Below are positions 10,281 through 23,000 of a stretch of DNA of 64,000 nt, in pieces; position 1 is the stretch's first letter; the number at the start of each line of letters is the position of its first letter. The notes beneath the pieces are model-generated. The model was not told the origin of the DNA, searched no databases, and was given only the letters and a program-made list of their open reading frames with translations. The stretch comes from Acanthaster planci (lineage: Eukaryota > Echinodermata > Asteroidea > Valvatida > Acanthasteridae), in contig NW_019091414.1 of assembly GCF_001949145.1 (NCBI RefSeq), positions 1,078,819 to 1,142,818 on the forward strand, given 5' to 3'. Both the position numbers and the translations under genes were made by a program.

Positions 10281-13200
10281 AGTCACTTCTGAATAAATTC
10301 GAACTCCAAGCCAAACCTATACTAACTATTACTCAGCCGCCAATTGCTCGAGAAATAGCTGCAATCTAGACCTTCACACAATCACAGAACAGAAGAATTT
10401 TTGGTACAGTGTCATGGTGGGTAGAAAGTGATGTTTGATTGTCTTTGAACACGCGATAGCGCATAATGATTGGTTACTTGACCACTTTTAAAAGTACGCT
10501 GGTCTGACACTTCATCTCTTCAAGAACAGCACATTGAAACAACGAATGTCTGATATACGACATGCACATTTCTAAATTTGGATTTAGTTGTTGCGGTTCG
10601 AAAAAAAATTTCTGTTCACCCTGTAAATAGTTTAGCGCAAAATTGCCGATAGACTAAACACATATATAATTGTAAATTTGTAATGCCTGTTGGGCCTACT
10701 TGTATATAATCCTTTGAGATTTCGTATTTTTGTGTGAAGTAATTATTTCCGTTCTGGGTTGTTTTATGATTAGATGTCTTATTTCCCGACGCTTATAAGT
10801 AGTTGCCACTTAAATATAAAACCCCAAACGATGCTGCCCGCAAAGGTTGAGCAACAGATAGCCTGCCCTCTATCTGTTCCAATTCCAGACGAGGGTGAAC
10901 CATGACGTGTTGCCTGGTTTTGGTTATCATCTTTGTCGCCCTTTTGTGAGTTTGTCGGCACATAGTAGAATCGTCAGAGTTCTAGTCTTAAAGGTCTTAT
11001 ACACCGTTGATTGTTGGCAGAAATTTTATCTTTAAAAAATGACCTATTTGAGGGTTAGTTATTTATTTGCAGCTGTCTTTCCATTAACCAGTTTCTCGTT
11101 TTGAGGTCAGTGCTTCGAGAAAATCAAGAAAAATTATTCTAGTGTTGTTAACAACGCTCAAAGTGCCACTTGTGTAATTTTGCCTCGCAGAAACAAAAAC
11201 CTTAAATCACTGGACGTCCTGTCTACGTGGACAATGCATGCGCACGCGATGTCAAACGTTTTTCCTATGAAAAATGCAGTTTTCGCTGCCAAAAGTGTTA
11301 TGGTCGGCAGGGTTTGTTTTGCTTTCGTGGGTCACTTTCTTAAGCGATGCAACACTGTGGATTCGTTGAATGAAATTCATCGTGTTGTAAAGTGAGTGCA
11401 GTTGAAGTAACTGCATGACCACGCGTTCATGTTGCGTCGACTGAAGATTACAAATTGTGTTCAGCAACCGTGGGAAATGGGCACATTTTAATGTTTAACT
11501 CTTACAGCGTGTAATCTGCAATAGCTGAACAGAGATAAGGTTATTAAAGTAAACATGTGAAACCCATGCAGCATACAACTAGAAGTCTGTATACAGCAGC
11601 TGGAAGGTTTGCATAGATAGGTGAAGTTAGGTTTGCGGTGGCACCTTGATTGAACTCTCTCTTTTAGTGAGTGTTAATTCAGAATAGAACCAACATTTAA
11701 AAGTCTCTATTTATACGTATCTAAACACAATTCATAAGTAGTATATTTCCACAGGAAACTACCATGAGATTCATACAAATGTCTGCACATCACAAAGTCT
11801 GCTGCATTGGAGGGGGATCAAATGCCAGTGTATTCACCCAGAGTTACTGCTTAGTGAGTTTTTATGAGATCAAGGTGAACAAATTACAAAAAAAGTTACT
11901 ATTATGTTCGCTACCCCAACTTCAAAAATTCCCACAAAATGTGAATGCAGATTGTGGTGAGGATCGCAAAAGTTGTTTCCTTTTGTTCTGTTCATGCACT
12001 TACAATATTAGGTACTATATATAAATGTTTTTGTTTATAGTCGTTACACATGATATCAATGTGGTTATAGTGACTGGCGGTTCCGGGGAATACGGTAAAC
12101 GAGGCCACCCCCCCATAAAGAGTCAAGTTTGGATTTAAAGAACAGTTAATGAGTGGGGCGATTTCGGGGAACTGTTTCAGTTCCATTTCTCTCCAAAATG
12201 TACAAAACTTCAACATTTTGTCTCAGTCCCACATAGAAATTTATTATTTTTACCCTTCCACCATCCTTCCACTTCAAAATTTGACCCTGGATCCGCCTTT
12301 AGTTACGGCAGTTTTTATACCATTCAGAGCTCATCGTAAGGCTTCCCCTTACTTCTTCAAAAACTAAAATTATAAGAATAAACGAGAAAAAAATACTGTA
12401 GTTGCTGTTCGTGTTCTTGTTTTCGATTAACGAGTTCCAAGAAGGCTTGTCTTGGAATTACAGGAAATCAAAATGATCATCGTACAGTAGCAAAATTTTG
12501 CGAAAAAAGTTATCCTTTTTACTAGTCCGAGGGTTAAGATTTATTACAAACTATTTGACGCAAGACGCAAGTCTGTGTAAACGTGCACTGTAATAATGAT
12601 ATTGAAATGATTATAACATGCACGATCTGGATCAATGGAAGGTTTTCATTTGTTTTGAATCCCCCCATCACCCAAATCTGCAACTGGTGTCTACATTTTC
12701 TCAAATATTACAGTTACCATATAATCTAAGAAAAATATCCGTAAGCTATACTGGCACACTACTTAGAAGATTTCGCTCGACTTTTTAAGCACTCTGTGCC
12801 CAGAAAAAGGGGAACATCTGTCTTTTCCCTGCTCCCAAAATTTATGTGACATCTCAGTGCCATTTTTCTCTGTCGGTCGGGAAATGCTATTCAACAGCCC
12901 CCTCCTTTGACAACCGCTTATCGCTATTAATAGACGGGTACCCCTATCATGAAAGCGACAGCCCTTGAAATGTTATATACGAGGAAGGACGCCGCCCTGA
13001 AGGCTTCGCATATCCAGGGTATACATTAAATTTGTATCAGTCCGTGATGAAGTCCAGTATTGTCATGCAAAAACCCTCCACAATATTTTTCCCAGCTCCG
13101 AGTTCTGAGTTTTCATACTGTGATTTCTACGCCAGCCATACTAATGACAAGTCTGAAAAATATTTTCATTCAGAAACTCTTTGAGTGCCTCAACCTTCCC

Positions 13201-13600
13201 CAAAAAACGTTCCTAACAAAAGCGAGATTTCCCAATGTTAGTATTTGAACATGTTATTTGTGTTTCTGACAATGTTTCTAATTGGATAACACAAAAATAA
13301 AAATCCACAAACGTTTTCATGTTCCTGTTGATTAAAAAAGAACTATGCCGCGACTTGGGAAACTTTAAGTATATCATTTCTAGCGAGCAAGGCGTGCATA
13401 CATTTCGTGAGTAATAAGACGCGTCGAAGCGGTATGCACAATATTGTCTTCGCATGTCTTGATGGCATTGTATAGCAATGGGCTTCCGTATGTCACAGAA
13501 ATGTCTGTTTTCTCGGGAAAATACACCTAATATTGTCGAAAAACACAACTGAATCCAGTTTCATTTTGTAAAGCGGTAGTGATTCACCTTGAGTGTGTAT
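10281..13600. other. SC5D 3' flank and intergenic DNA
   Basis: AATAAA at 10292-10297 is only 12 bases after the SC5D stop, which is unusually close; a later non-canonical signal may be used instead. The rest is AT-rich. No coding exon is recognised: the short open frames at 11180-11395, 11764-12024, 12149-12367 and 13213-13548 (minus) have no supporting features. One candidate terminal-inverted-repeat element (12076-12297) is listed separately. Confidence 0.5.
12076..12297. repeat. Candidate MITE with imperfect terminal inverted repeats
   Basis: The left end GGCGGTTCCGGGG (12076-12088) matches, with two substitutions, the reverse complement of the right end (GGCGGATCCAGGGT, from 12284-12297). 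The length of about 220 bases and the absence of coding potential suit a non-autonomous DNA transposon. Similar GGCGGATCCAGGG ends are common in animal MITEs. Target-site duplications were not evident. Confidence 0.4.
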
Positions 13601-13928
13601 TGAAGGAGAGAAGCAGTGTTTCTTAGAAGAAAAAATCAGGTGAAAGGTTCGAGGAAGTTACGTACACTGGAATAGAGCGCACCGGTCGTGTGGGAGGTTT
13701 TCTTGGGGCGCAGAGCTCTGCGTGCACCGTCACCACTGTCGCTCATTGTCCGCTGGCACACAGCAGGACGTTCCTACGGGAGTTCTCCAGCTACCTCACT
13801 GACTGGCTTGGTTTACCACACAGTCATACATAAACAAGGGCCATTCGTTGAGAGGAAGCCTGTGGGACTTGAGTGAGGACGATGCAATCGTGATTTTCTG
13901 TTAGGCTGTTGTGGGGTTTGTTGTAGTC

Positions 13929-14022
13929 ATGCGGGAACAGACGAAGCTGAGCGCCGACCAGTGCGAGCAAGGAGCTGGTGGAATGTCTAGACGAAAACAA
14001 GCCAAACCGAGGGCAGTGAAAC
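13929..14022 (+). CDS. ZNF423: ZNF423/521 exon 1: N-terminal repression motif
   Basis: This exon encodes MREQTKLSADQCEQGAGG, then MSRRKQAKPRAVK, ending one base into a codon at donor GTAAGT (14023). MSRRKQ at the extreme N-terminus is the SALL/FOG/ZNF521 motif that binds RBBP4/7 of NuRD. Two in-frame ATGs compete: 13929, which adds 18 residues, and 13983, which puts the motif at the N-terminus as in all relatives. Both have a purine at -3. I favour 13983 by conservation but give the longer span. The next exon supplies GT to complete an Arg codon. Confidence 0.85.
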
Positions 14023-17000
14023 GTAAGTACAGTACTGAATAACTACTATAGTCATCAGAAAGACCCCCCACTAAAGATAGAGGAACCTGTCTTTAATGTC
14101 CATACATTTTGTTTTACATCTGCGTTCCATTTACTGTCGAGGAAGATGCAATTTTGATTACTGGTAATAGATTTGTTTGGACAAATTGAATGCAGAAATT
14201 ACGTGGTCAGTGAATGTCTGTATATTGTACAGAAGTGATCATTGATATGTTTCAAATGAAACACCGTAATATTTTGACATGAACTGGTCACACATGCAGG
14301 CATTGCACCCAAATTGCTTAACATTAAATCACAGCATACGCTTAGCAGCCACTGGTACTTAGCCTGATTGTTAGTTTGCATGTAAACTAGGACTTACATG
14401 TGCACCAGGTTCAAATCCTGTTCTGTAACTTCTTGAGTATTTTTCACTGAAAAAGTCACAATAGCTGTTATATTGCTATTGAATCCTATATTTAATTTCA
14501 TGTTTTTTGTGATTATTGGTTCTTGATCTTTTAAAATGGATATGAAATATGAAATTCCATCTCATGCTCGGAAAATTAACAAAAACAAATTGAGGCCAAT
14601 TCAACTTCAAATATACCGTCCCGTTTACTGGTGTAGTGTAATTCGACCACCAGAATTAGAATCCATTACTGCCGTGGCACAACGCTCGTGGACAGGCAGT
14701 ATGCGTGCTTTGCATGCCTCTTCAACCAATAGGATGTTGTGATTTGCCAAATGTACGCGCACGTCAAGCTGAAGAATGTGCGTGTGAGTGCGATGCCACA
14801 GCATCTGGCGTCTGATCGGATTAGTCTTCATTCACCCAAGTGATAATTCTAGCTGTACATGGTATTCTGCACAACTAACAAGTTGAGTTTCCCCATTACA
14901 TTATGAAGTTGGAATAAAAAGCTAACAGGTGAATAAAAGTCACCTTTACCAGGTACTGCGTAGTATGCCATTTCAAGAACACAAGAAGACTTTGGGTGCA
15001 ATTTTTAAAAGTCCAAATTCATAGTAATATATGCATCAGTTCCATCAAAGTTAGCCTTATCGTAGCTCTAGAAAGAAATTCCACTGAAGTACAAGGTTAG
15101 GAATTAATTCCGTAATTTCATGCACCTGCAAGATTAATATTTTAACTTTATTGGACTGAATAGGACAGAATAAAAAGTGAGATGTCTTACGTAATTGAAC
15201 ATATCTCCACAAGGCAACATTAGCTTCAAATAAAATTGTTAGTATAAATTCCCTAGAAAAACTATTGAAAGCTTTTATTTGATACCAGATCGACTATCTC
15301 AGACCATCTGTTTGGGAGGGGCTGAATTTTACATTTGGGTTGCATTTTTTGGGACACACTGTCTAGCTTGAAATGGAAAAGTGTTGAATGACTCCATGGT
15401 GATTGATTTGTAATTGCTATGCAAAGTTTTCTTACTTATTGTCTTATTTGTGTTTTTGGAAATATGCAAACACTGGACCTTGTTAAATTGGATCAAGTAA
15501 TTACAGTATAGAAGCGAGTAAAATAATTGGTATTCACTAATTAATGGCTGACAATCTGTAAAAGTCCTTGATGCTGAATAGGGTTGAAATGATTTTGTCA
15601 GATGTCACCCACCCTCTGTATGGAAAATTCACGAGAACTACAAGAAGCAGGCACCTTTTACAGTGGAGAATTGGAACCTTCAAAACATTCATCCTTTCAG
15701 CCATCCAGAATTTTACCGAGCAGTGGCAAACGATGACTGATATGTGTAAATGATATACAGTACTTTGCATATAACAGCAACACAAAAATTTTATCATAGC
15801 TTTACTAGCAATTGTTTGGGTTTTTTATGTGTGTGATATTTCATTTGGATTTATTTATGCTATTTTTTTGTGTTTTCATGTGTGGTTTTCGTCAGAAATA
15901 TTGAACTCAATTTTTATATCAATGGTGTGATTTTTAATTGTGATCTGTATCTTAATTGGAAAGGACAAATGGAATTTCCCTTCAGAAATAATAAAATTGA
16001 ATTGAATAAAGGGGTTCCTACATTTAGTTGATACATGTACTAAACTTTTGTTTTTGTTTTTTTGCTAGTTTGATTTGTATTAGATACTTCAGAAAGCATG
16101 AATGCATTGGCAGTAGTTTTACACAGCATTGGTCGCAGCTTCCTTGAAAATAAACTGCCTCATGCTATACATGTACGAGTATGTATGGGGGTCACTGTAC
16201 TTTTATGCTAAATTAGAAATGAGAAAACATGGAACTCTGAAGTTGTTTCAGAGCAATATTTACTGAGACTGCAAAGGGCTTGCCTCATCACCAAAACCAA
16301 CCAAATATCATTCATTGGGTTTTATGTACCGTATAGTGTAATGTGTTCGTGCCCCAAACATCAGCCCACAATACGGTGATGCATAAAAGCTTTGTGTTGC
16401 TGTTTTTTTTGCAGTGTAGAAATTGCCCTTTTAATTTCATTTTTAAGGGGATGCATGTTTCAGATTTTAAAAAAGACATAGCACCAACTTCTGGGAAGGA
16501 ATTTTGATCCTCACCCATCACAATTTGAGGTCAAATAAATAGTTTCTTACCTTGTCATTTGAAGTTCCTGCCATCGATTTTACATACTTGTACATGGGTA
16601 TACCAAAGGCACAGAGCCCTAGCGCGTGTTTTTGCATCTTCTTGATTCACGGTTTGGACTTTGTGCCTCGTCTGCGACAGTATTACTTCACTTCTGTTAA
16701 AGGTCTCTCAACTATTAAAGGTCTCTGAACTAACACCGGCCTCCAAAGTGTGAACTGTATTGGAATTACCATTACCAACAGCAGGTAAAATTGGAAGGCT
16801 CTGTCAGAACAGATGGTTCTTTGCACCAAATTGACCGTCATCAGTTGTCAGCTTTGAAAGCATTCAAAAATGTGTTGTAAAAGCACCTTGGAAGGTTTTT
16901 GGCATCTTATCAAGTTTGTTGGATTCTGGATTGGGTAGCTTGGTTTCAGTGGGCTTAAATTATCATTTAGTTTGTTTCAGGTTCTTTTTGGAACCATTTT

Positions 17001-20000
17001 ATGCTGAAGGACTTGTACTTACAATCTTACCATCGAGATACAGGTGGGTTAAATCTTCGTTTGATTTCATTTGAATGTACATAAGTCAAATTTTTTGGCT
17101 AAAAATGACACAGTCTGCAAAACTTGTGTTTGATTTCATTGAGCTCTGTGCTTGAGTTGATGCCTCTGTTTGCAAAGTATTTTGAAAATTGAAAAAGTTA
17201 GCATGTGGACTTCCTGTAGTTGAGTTATTGTGCTTACTAGATCTTCCCTCTTTTGACAACATTTCAAGCCTGAATTTCTTCCTGTGAAAAAAATACACAG
17301 ATATTTGACAGAATCAGCACTATTTTTGTTTAAAATTTGTTGTGTTGAAATTTTGCTGAATGTTGTTGGATTTACCAGAAGCAAGGTTAGAGTTAAGCAT
17401 GGTAAATCCAGCAAGATTCTGTGTAAAGGAGAGGGGGATGTTTGTGTCCAATCACAAGGACAAGTGATGTACTGTACATGTGATGTTTACTATTACAGGT
17501 GTATCCTTCTGTAATAAAGATCTTGCCACAGCACACAGCTGTTGATGCGGGTATATATGTATTCATGCGCCAGAAAATATAGTTCTGCTGTAAGTCACAT
17601 GGAAACTTGAAGTTACCCATACAACTACATGTAGTTGCTGGGCAGGCTTGGTATTATGAATGATGTACACTGTACATGTACATTGTCTATGTATGTTATC
17701 TTTATGGTTGAATTAAGATCAGTGTGCAGACAACAACTTCGGACCAGCAGGTTGGCGTACGTTTTTACACATCAGTACATGTCCAAGTATTCAAACCTGG
17801 TTTGAAAAATCACATGACTCAGAATGCTGAAACAAAAAAGTAAAAGCAGGCAAGGATTTGTGATTTCATCATGCATGTGATAGACATGTGTTCCCGCACA
17901 ATAAAAAATATGTGTGATCACAGCATGCAGCTGCTTTTGTAATTATACGTGGACAGTATGTGCCAGAAAAATTGATCCTCGTCATAAATTTGAATTTACT
18001 TGGTTGTTGTGCAGACTTGGTAGCATACGGACCCACACGCCAGTGATGAACACCTTCCATTAAAATTAGGAGGCATTTTTTCAATGTACAGCCAACTCAT
18101 TGGGACAAGTAGACATTCGCACAAGTTTTACTTGGACCCACTCAGTGAAATTATACTAGACTCAGAATTCCACTGGAACAAAATGATTGAAGCATGCAGA
18201 ACATGAAAAAAACTAGAACATGAAACAAAAAATGGCACTAGTCTTTCATACCTCTGTTGTCAATTCTCCATATGTATTTTGATGCATTTTCCCCACAGTT
18301 TTGTAGAGAATAGCACGGGCAGAAGCCTCCTATCAAGAATGGGGGAGGGGAGAGCTCTAATGAGGGAAATCTTCACTCTTTGTCGCCATGCTAGGATCCT
18401 GCTTACGTCTTGCATCTCAGAACTGCATAATTCACAAATCACGAGGGGAATAAACCCTTGCATTTAAGTGCTGGTGCGTGGTGTGACTGGGAAGTTTATG
18501 GCATATTTGGAATTAGATTTTCAGGTAATACCCAAGTGTTGCTAAAATTACCATTGCTTGAAAATTGTGCCAACATCAGGCCAACTTTGGAAACCCAAGT
18601 AACTTCAGTGCAGACCATTTAAGGACTGTAGCAGTGAATTGTTTGCATGTGAGTAAGGTCAGGCATTAAGAGGGAGCACTAATCACTTGTGTGGCTATTT
18701 GCTGCCTAAAATTCGGAAGTTATTGTTTTACAGAAATAAAAGAGACCTGTCTGTGATACATACTGTAGCATGACATTAAGAAGCCCTGTTGAATCCACTT
18801 CTTCCAAAAATCACTTGGGATTTGAACTGGCCTGTCCTCTGAATTGTGTATGGTTGGCTGAGATTGAATCCAGGGCAAGTACGTAAATAAAGCCACTCCA
18901 CTCAAAAACACAATCAGGATTGGAGTTTTGGACTATATGTTTGGAATGAATTGTGTTTTCCGTTTGTGTTGTCACTGCAACCTGTATTGATTACAGTCTT
19001 GGATTCAATATTGTGTGAACATTTTGAGTGTGGATTTGAAAGTGTGGAGGCCTTCCGATTTCACATGCTGGACACCACCTCAAATTGATAAAAATTGTCT
19101 GTTTTTTTCAACTGCAGAACACACAGCTAAAATGTTTAGTAATAAAACTCCATGTTTACAAGTAATGCATTGTACAAAATGTAAACGGGACTTTCTATTC
19201 ACAACATATAAACCAGTCAGCTCACAGGCTTTGATAATGCCATTCTGAAGGAGGTGTTTTGGCAAAATGAAATTGCTGGTTGGTTGAACCAAAACTAGAA
19301 CAAGGCTACTGTTGAGCAAGGTGAGGGTCGGTTTTATTATCAGGTAGATGGATGAACCAGTTAGTGACCTTGTCAAGTAGGAGAAAACCTGATCACGTTC
19401 AAGACGGCAGGGCTTTGCATAATATGAGCTGTTTATCAGCCAACTCTACCATGGTGAGTTCTGCTTAGAGTAGGTTTCTGATTGAGAATAAGTCACGGGA
19501 CCTTATCCCTCCCCCCCCGTCTAGCTAGTTGTATCTATCATTGGTGTCTTTAACCAATAGCAGTCGCATTTTGGTCAGTCACTCATGCTTTTCATCAAAG
19601 CTGGTGCCACCAGTTTTCTATTTTCTATGGTGCCATTGTTCAACACTTACATGTACAGCATGCAGATGTACGGTAACTCCCTCAGACCTACCAACTTGAT
19701 CATGTGACTGCTGTCGACGGAGGGTGTTTGTGTAACTGTATTGGGACAGGTTTGTGCACCATTAGTTCTTACAGTGAAAACTTTTCCTGCATGCCCCTCC
19801 TACATCGCCAGTATTTAACTGTTGACTGTGCTAGAAGATTCATTGCTCTTTATTCTGGGAGTGGCTGGAGGATGTTCCTAACTCACTGAAGTGGGAACTG
19901 TGACAATGTAGCGACACAAAATGCTCCCAGTTTACCGGTACTTCTGTGATTACCCTTCTGACTTCTCTGTTCGATGACATGGTTGATGATCCATCTTATT

Positions 20001-23000
20001 CTGAGCACAATTATTGCAATACTGAGGTATGTTGAACTTTGATTACAAGTGTTTAATATTCTTGCATAAAGTGTATATACATGTATATACACCTGTATGC
20101 ATCTGATGTACTTGTTAACAGTTTTTTTTTACAAAGGAATTGATTTAACTGCTTAACAAAGAATGATATTGATAACCTGTGATCAAATAATTTTAGTCAG
20201 TTAAAATCCTCAAAGGTCTAGTCAGAGATCTCAGCTCTATAGCCCCATTTGGCAGAATTCAATTACATACATGTACCCTGTGAAATGGCCATTTCTGTGG
20301 AATTTAAGTTGGTAGATCCTGTTACCATGGATTCAGCGGGTTTTAAGTCCCTCTGGTTGGATTGGACAAACCTACATTTAAGGGTGGAACAATTACATGT
20401 TTTAAATGAAACAATTCCAATATCCGTTTACAGATATTCCCAAATTTTTTTAAATGGAACCACCCCTTTTAGAGGCCTGACGTTTTGATTGACGCAATCT
20501 AGCATTCATTTTTATTGTAAACGATGCCTGTAAAATGGAATCTTTTTCTTGGAACACTTCCCTTTCGGCATCCATGTACTTTTTCAGGAAAAAAGTGGAT
20601 TGTTTTAAATGCCTTAACATCAGTGTATGCATTTTTATATTAGTTGGACCATGTGCATTGTTGAACTACATGTATATAATTATTTAATGCATAAAAACAC
20701 CAAGGTAGACGGCGGCAGCCTCTGTAGAGTGTTGGTTAATGGTTTAAACATTTAAACGGTATGGGGAAGTTTTCCGAGCATTTTTCAAATAACACCTGTC
20801 AACTTAAATTCCTACCCTTAGCTACATTGTTATTGAAGCCAAAGCTGTTAGAATCAATGTTGCCCCTTTTTTTGAATGAACTGTGAAGAACATCATAGCA
20901 GGCTCAAGCATGATTGAATAATAGATGCAAGCTCTTTTTTTCAAAGAGCACTTTCATATTTGTTTACAAATGATAAATTATGACAAGTGCTACTGCTCAT
21001 TACTGTAGCTACTGTAAATATTATGCCTTACCTTGAGTTATTGTGTTTTATAAAATACATGTATGAATTTTCAAAATTTGCATTGCGAAGTGATACCAAA
21101 TGAAAGTGAGATTTGATTGCATATTGCTCAAATGCTGAAATTCAAACAGTGATTATGTTTGTAGCATACTGCTTATTTAGCATTCCTTGAGCTTTGAAAT
21201 GCAACCTTTCGTTCCATGCCAGTTGCTATTGTCGCAAAATGATCCTGAGCAAACCGGGGGGAAAATGTTCAGCTGTGCATAAAAATTGAAAGTGTCTGCA
21301 AAAAGTACATTTAGCTGCAACTTCATAATTTGCATGCCAGCTGGAGTTTTTCTGACAAGGGTTGGTGAATTCAAAATGAAAGTGTTTTTGCACTTTGCAT
21401 TAGAAATGTGCATGAAACAAAGTTTAGAAAAAGGAAATGATCTTCTGACTGGTAAGTTTTGAGGATACATATTCATGTGGAACGAGAGTCACTAGTTTCA
21501 CTAGGTGTATGGATATAAACCTTTTGAAAACAGATCCGAAGCTACAGCAAATGTTTAAATTGAAATCGAAGACCCAGAGATATGTAACAACAAAAGTCTA
21601 GTGATGGAGCTTGCAAGGTACCACGCTTGATACTGTTATTGCTGTCGTAAGAACTCCAGTATACCTTGATATTTTGTATATAACTGTTTACAAATGACAC
21701 ACAAAATATGGAGGGCCTGACATTTCGATCCTAGCAGAATCTTTCAAAATGCCTTTGATCTCGATCCTAATAGGGATTTTTGTTTTTTAATTAGCAGTGA
21801 TCTCTCTTTAAGGTGACAGACTGCAAGTACTGTGTGTGTGCCCGTTGGCAGGCATGGAAGCGGGCAACCAATAATTTCATAAGACTATCGGGTTTGCATG
21901 TAGACGCCATTCAGTTGTCTACCCAGCCTCTCTCTTTGTCACCAATGAGGGAATACTTGTGAAGTGAAGGTGTCTCTTCATGTCTAAAGCTCTCCCGAGG
22001 GATTTCTGAATCCTCCCAAATCTGCTTCTTACACGTAGCTGGTGGCACATTCCCTACACGTGTGTAGGCTTTACATTTTAATATCTTAGAAGCCCTAAAT
22101 GAACTTTCACGAGGTCCTAAGTTCCATTCATGTACTGGGTATATATTAAAGTAATAGTTTACATTCTTCATTCCTACAAAATCTCCCTCAAACCTCAGGA
22201 TGGATTTTAACCTAACTCCTTCCAAATCCTTCAAAATCCGTCTGGAGTTTTGGGAAGATTTTTGTACAATTGCAGACGGTATGTTGTTTTGCCAGATTAC
22301 CCTTGAAGTTTTCATAGATATTGGAAAATTGCCATTGGTTTCCCGAATTGTGGACAGAGAGATTTTGCTAGGAAGTTTCCTTTTGCTAAGAAGGCTCCAA
22401 GCTAAAATGCAAAAGGACTTCAAGATCTGGGAGGATTGAGGTTTTAATGGTGATGAGTGGGTTTTCAATTTACCGCCACTTCCTTTTCTGACTTAATAAT
22501 GAATCGCCGCTGCGTCTTGTGTTAACTTTTCAAGGTCTGGGGACTTGTACATTTACAGTGTAACTGCACTTAATTTAAACTTTGGGTGGAAAATTCAGCC
22601 AAGTGTAACCGGTCATGGTTAATCTGATCTTAAAATAGCTCCCCTACAAATTCATCGGACCAGATCAACAATAAAACCTCTATATTTAGGCGCCATGATG
22701 CTATATTAAGAAAAATAATGCTACTTTTAGAAAAACAGCCTCAGGCAATAGGACACCACCGATGTGTTGTTTGTTGGTTGTACTGTTTGTTAACTTGTCA
22801 TATGTGAGGGGGGGGCTATTCAGTCAGGGTATGCCAGCCTATTGAGTTGAGCTTTTGAGCAGAATTGTCATGAAGAACAATCAACACGGCAGTCACAGAG
22901 CGTAAATGGTGCCCGGGCAACATTTTTCCTCCTATTTTCAGAGTCCAGTGGATGTGAAAAATAGGAAATCTATTTTGGGGGAAGATGCCCTGTGGCAACC

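Noticed and set aside
9849-10286. Antisense open frame of 145 codons over SC5D exon 3
   Set aside because: It is a shadow of the histidine-box-bearing SC5D frame.
21911-22468. Minus-strand open frame of 185 codons
   Set aside because: It is built on a degenerate repeat-like stretch with an open frame on both strands. No motif and no family resemblance.
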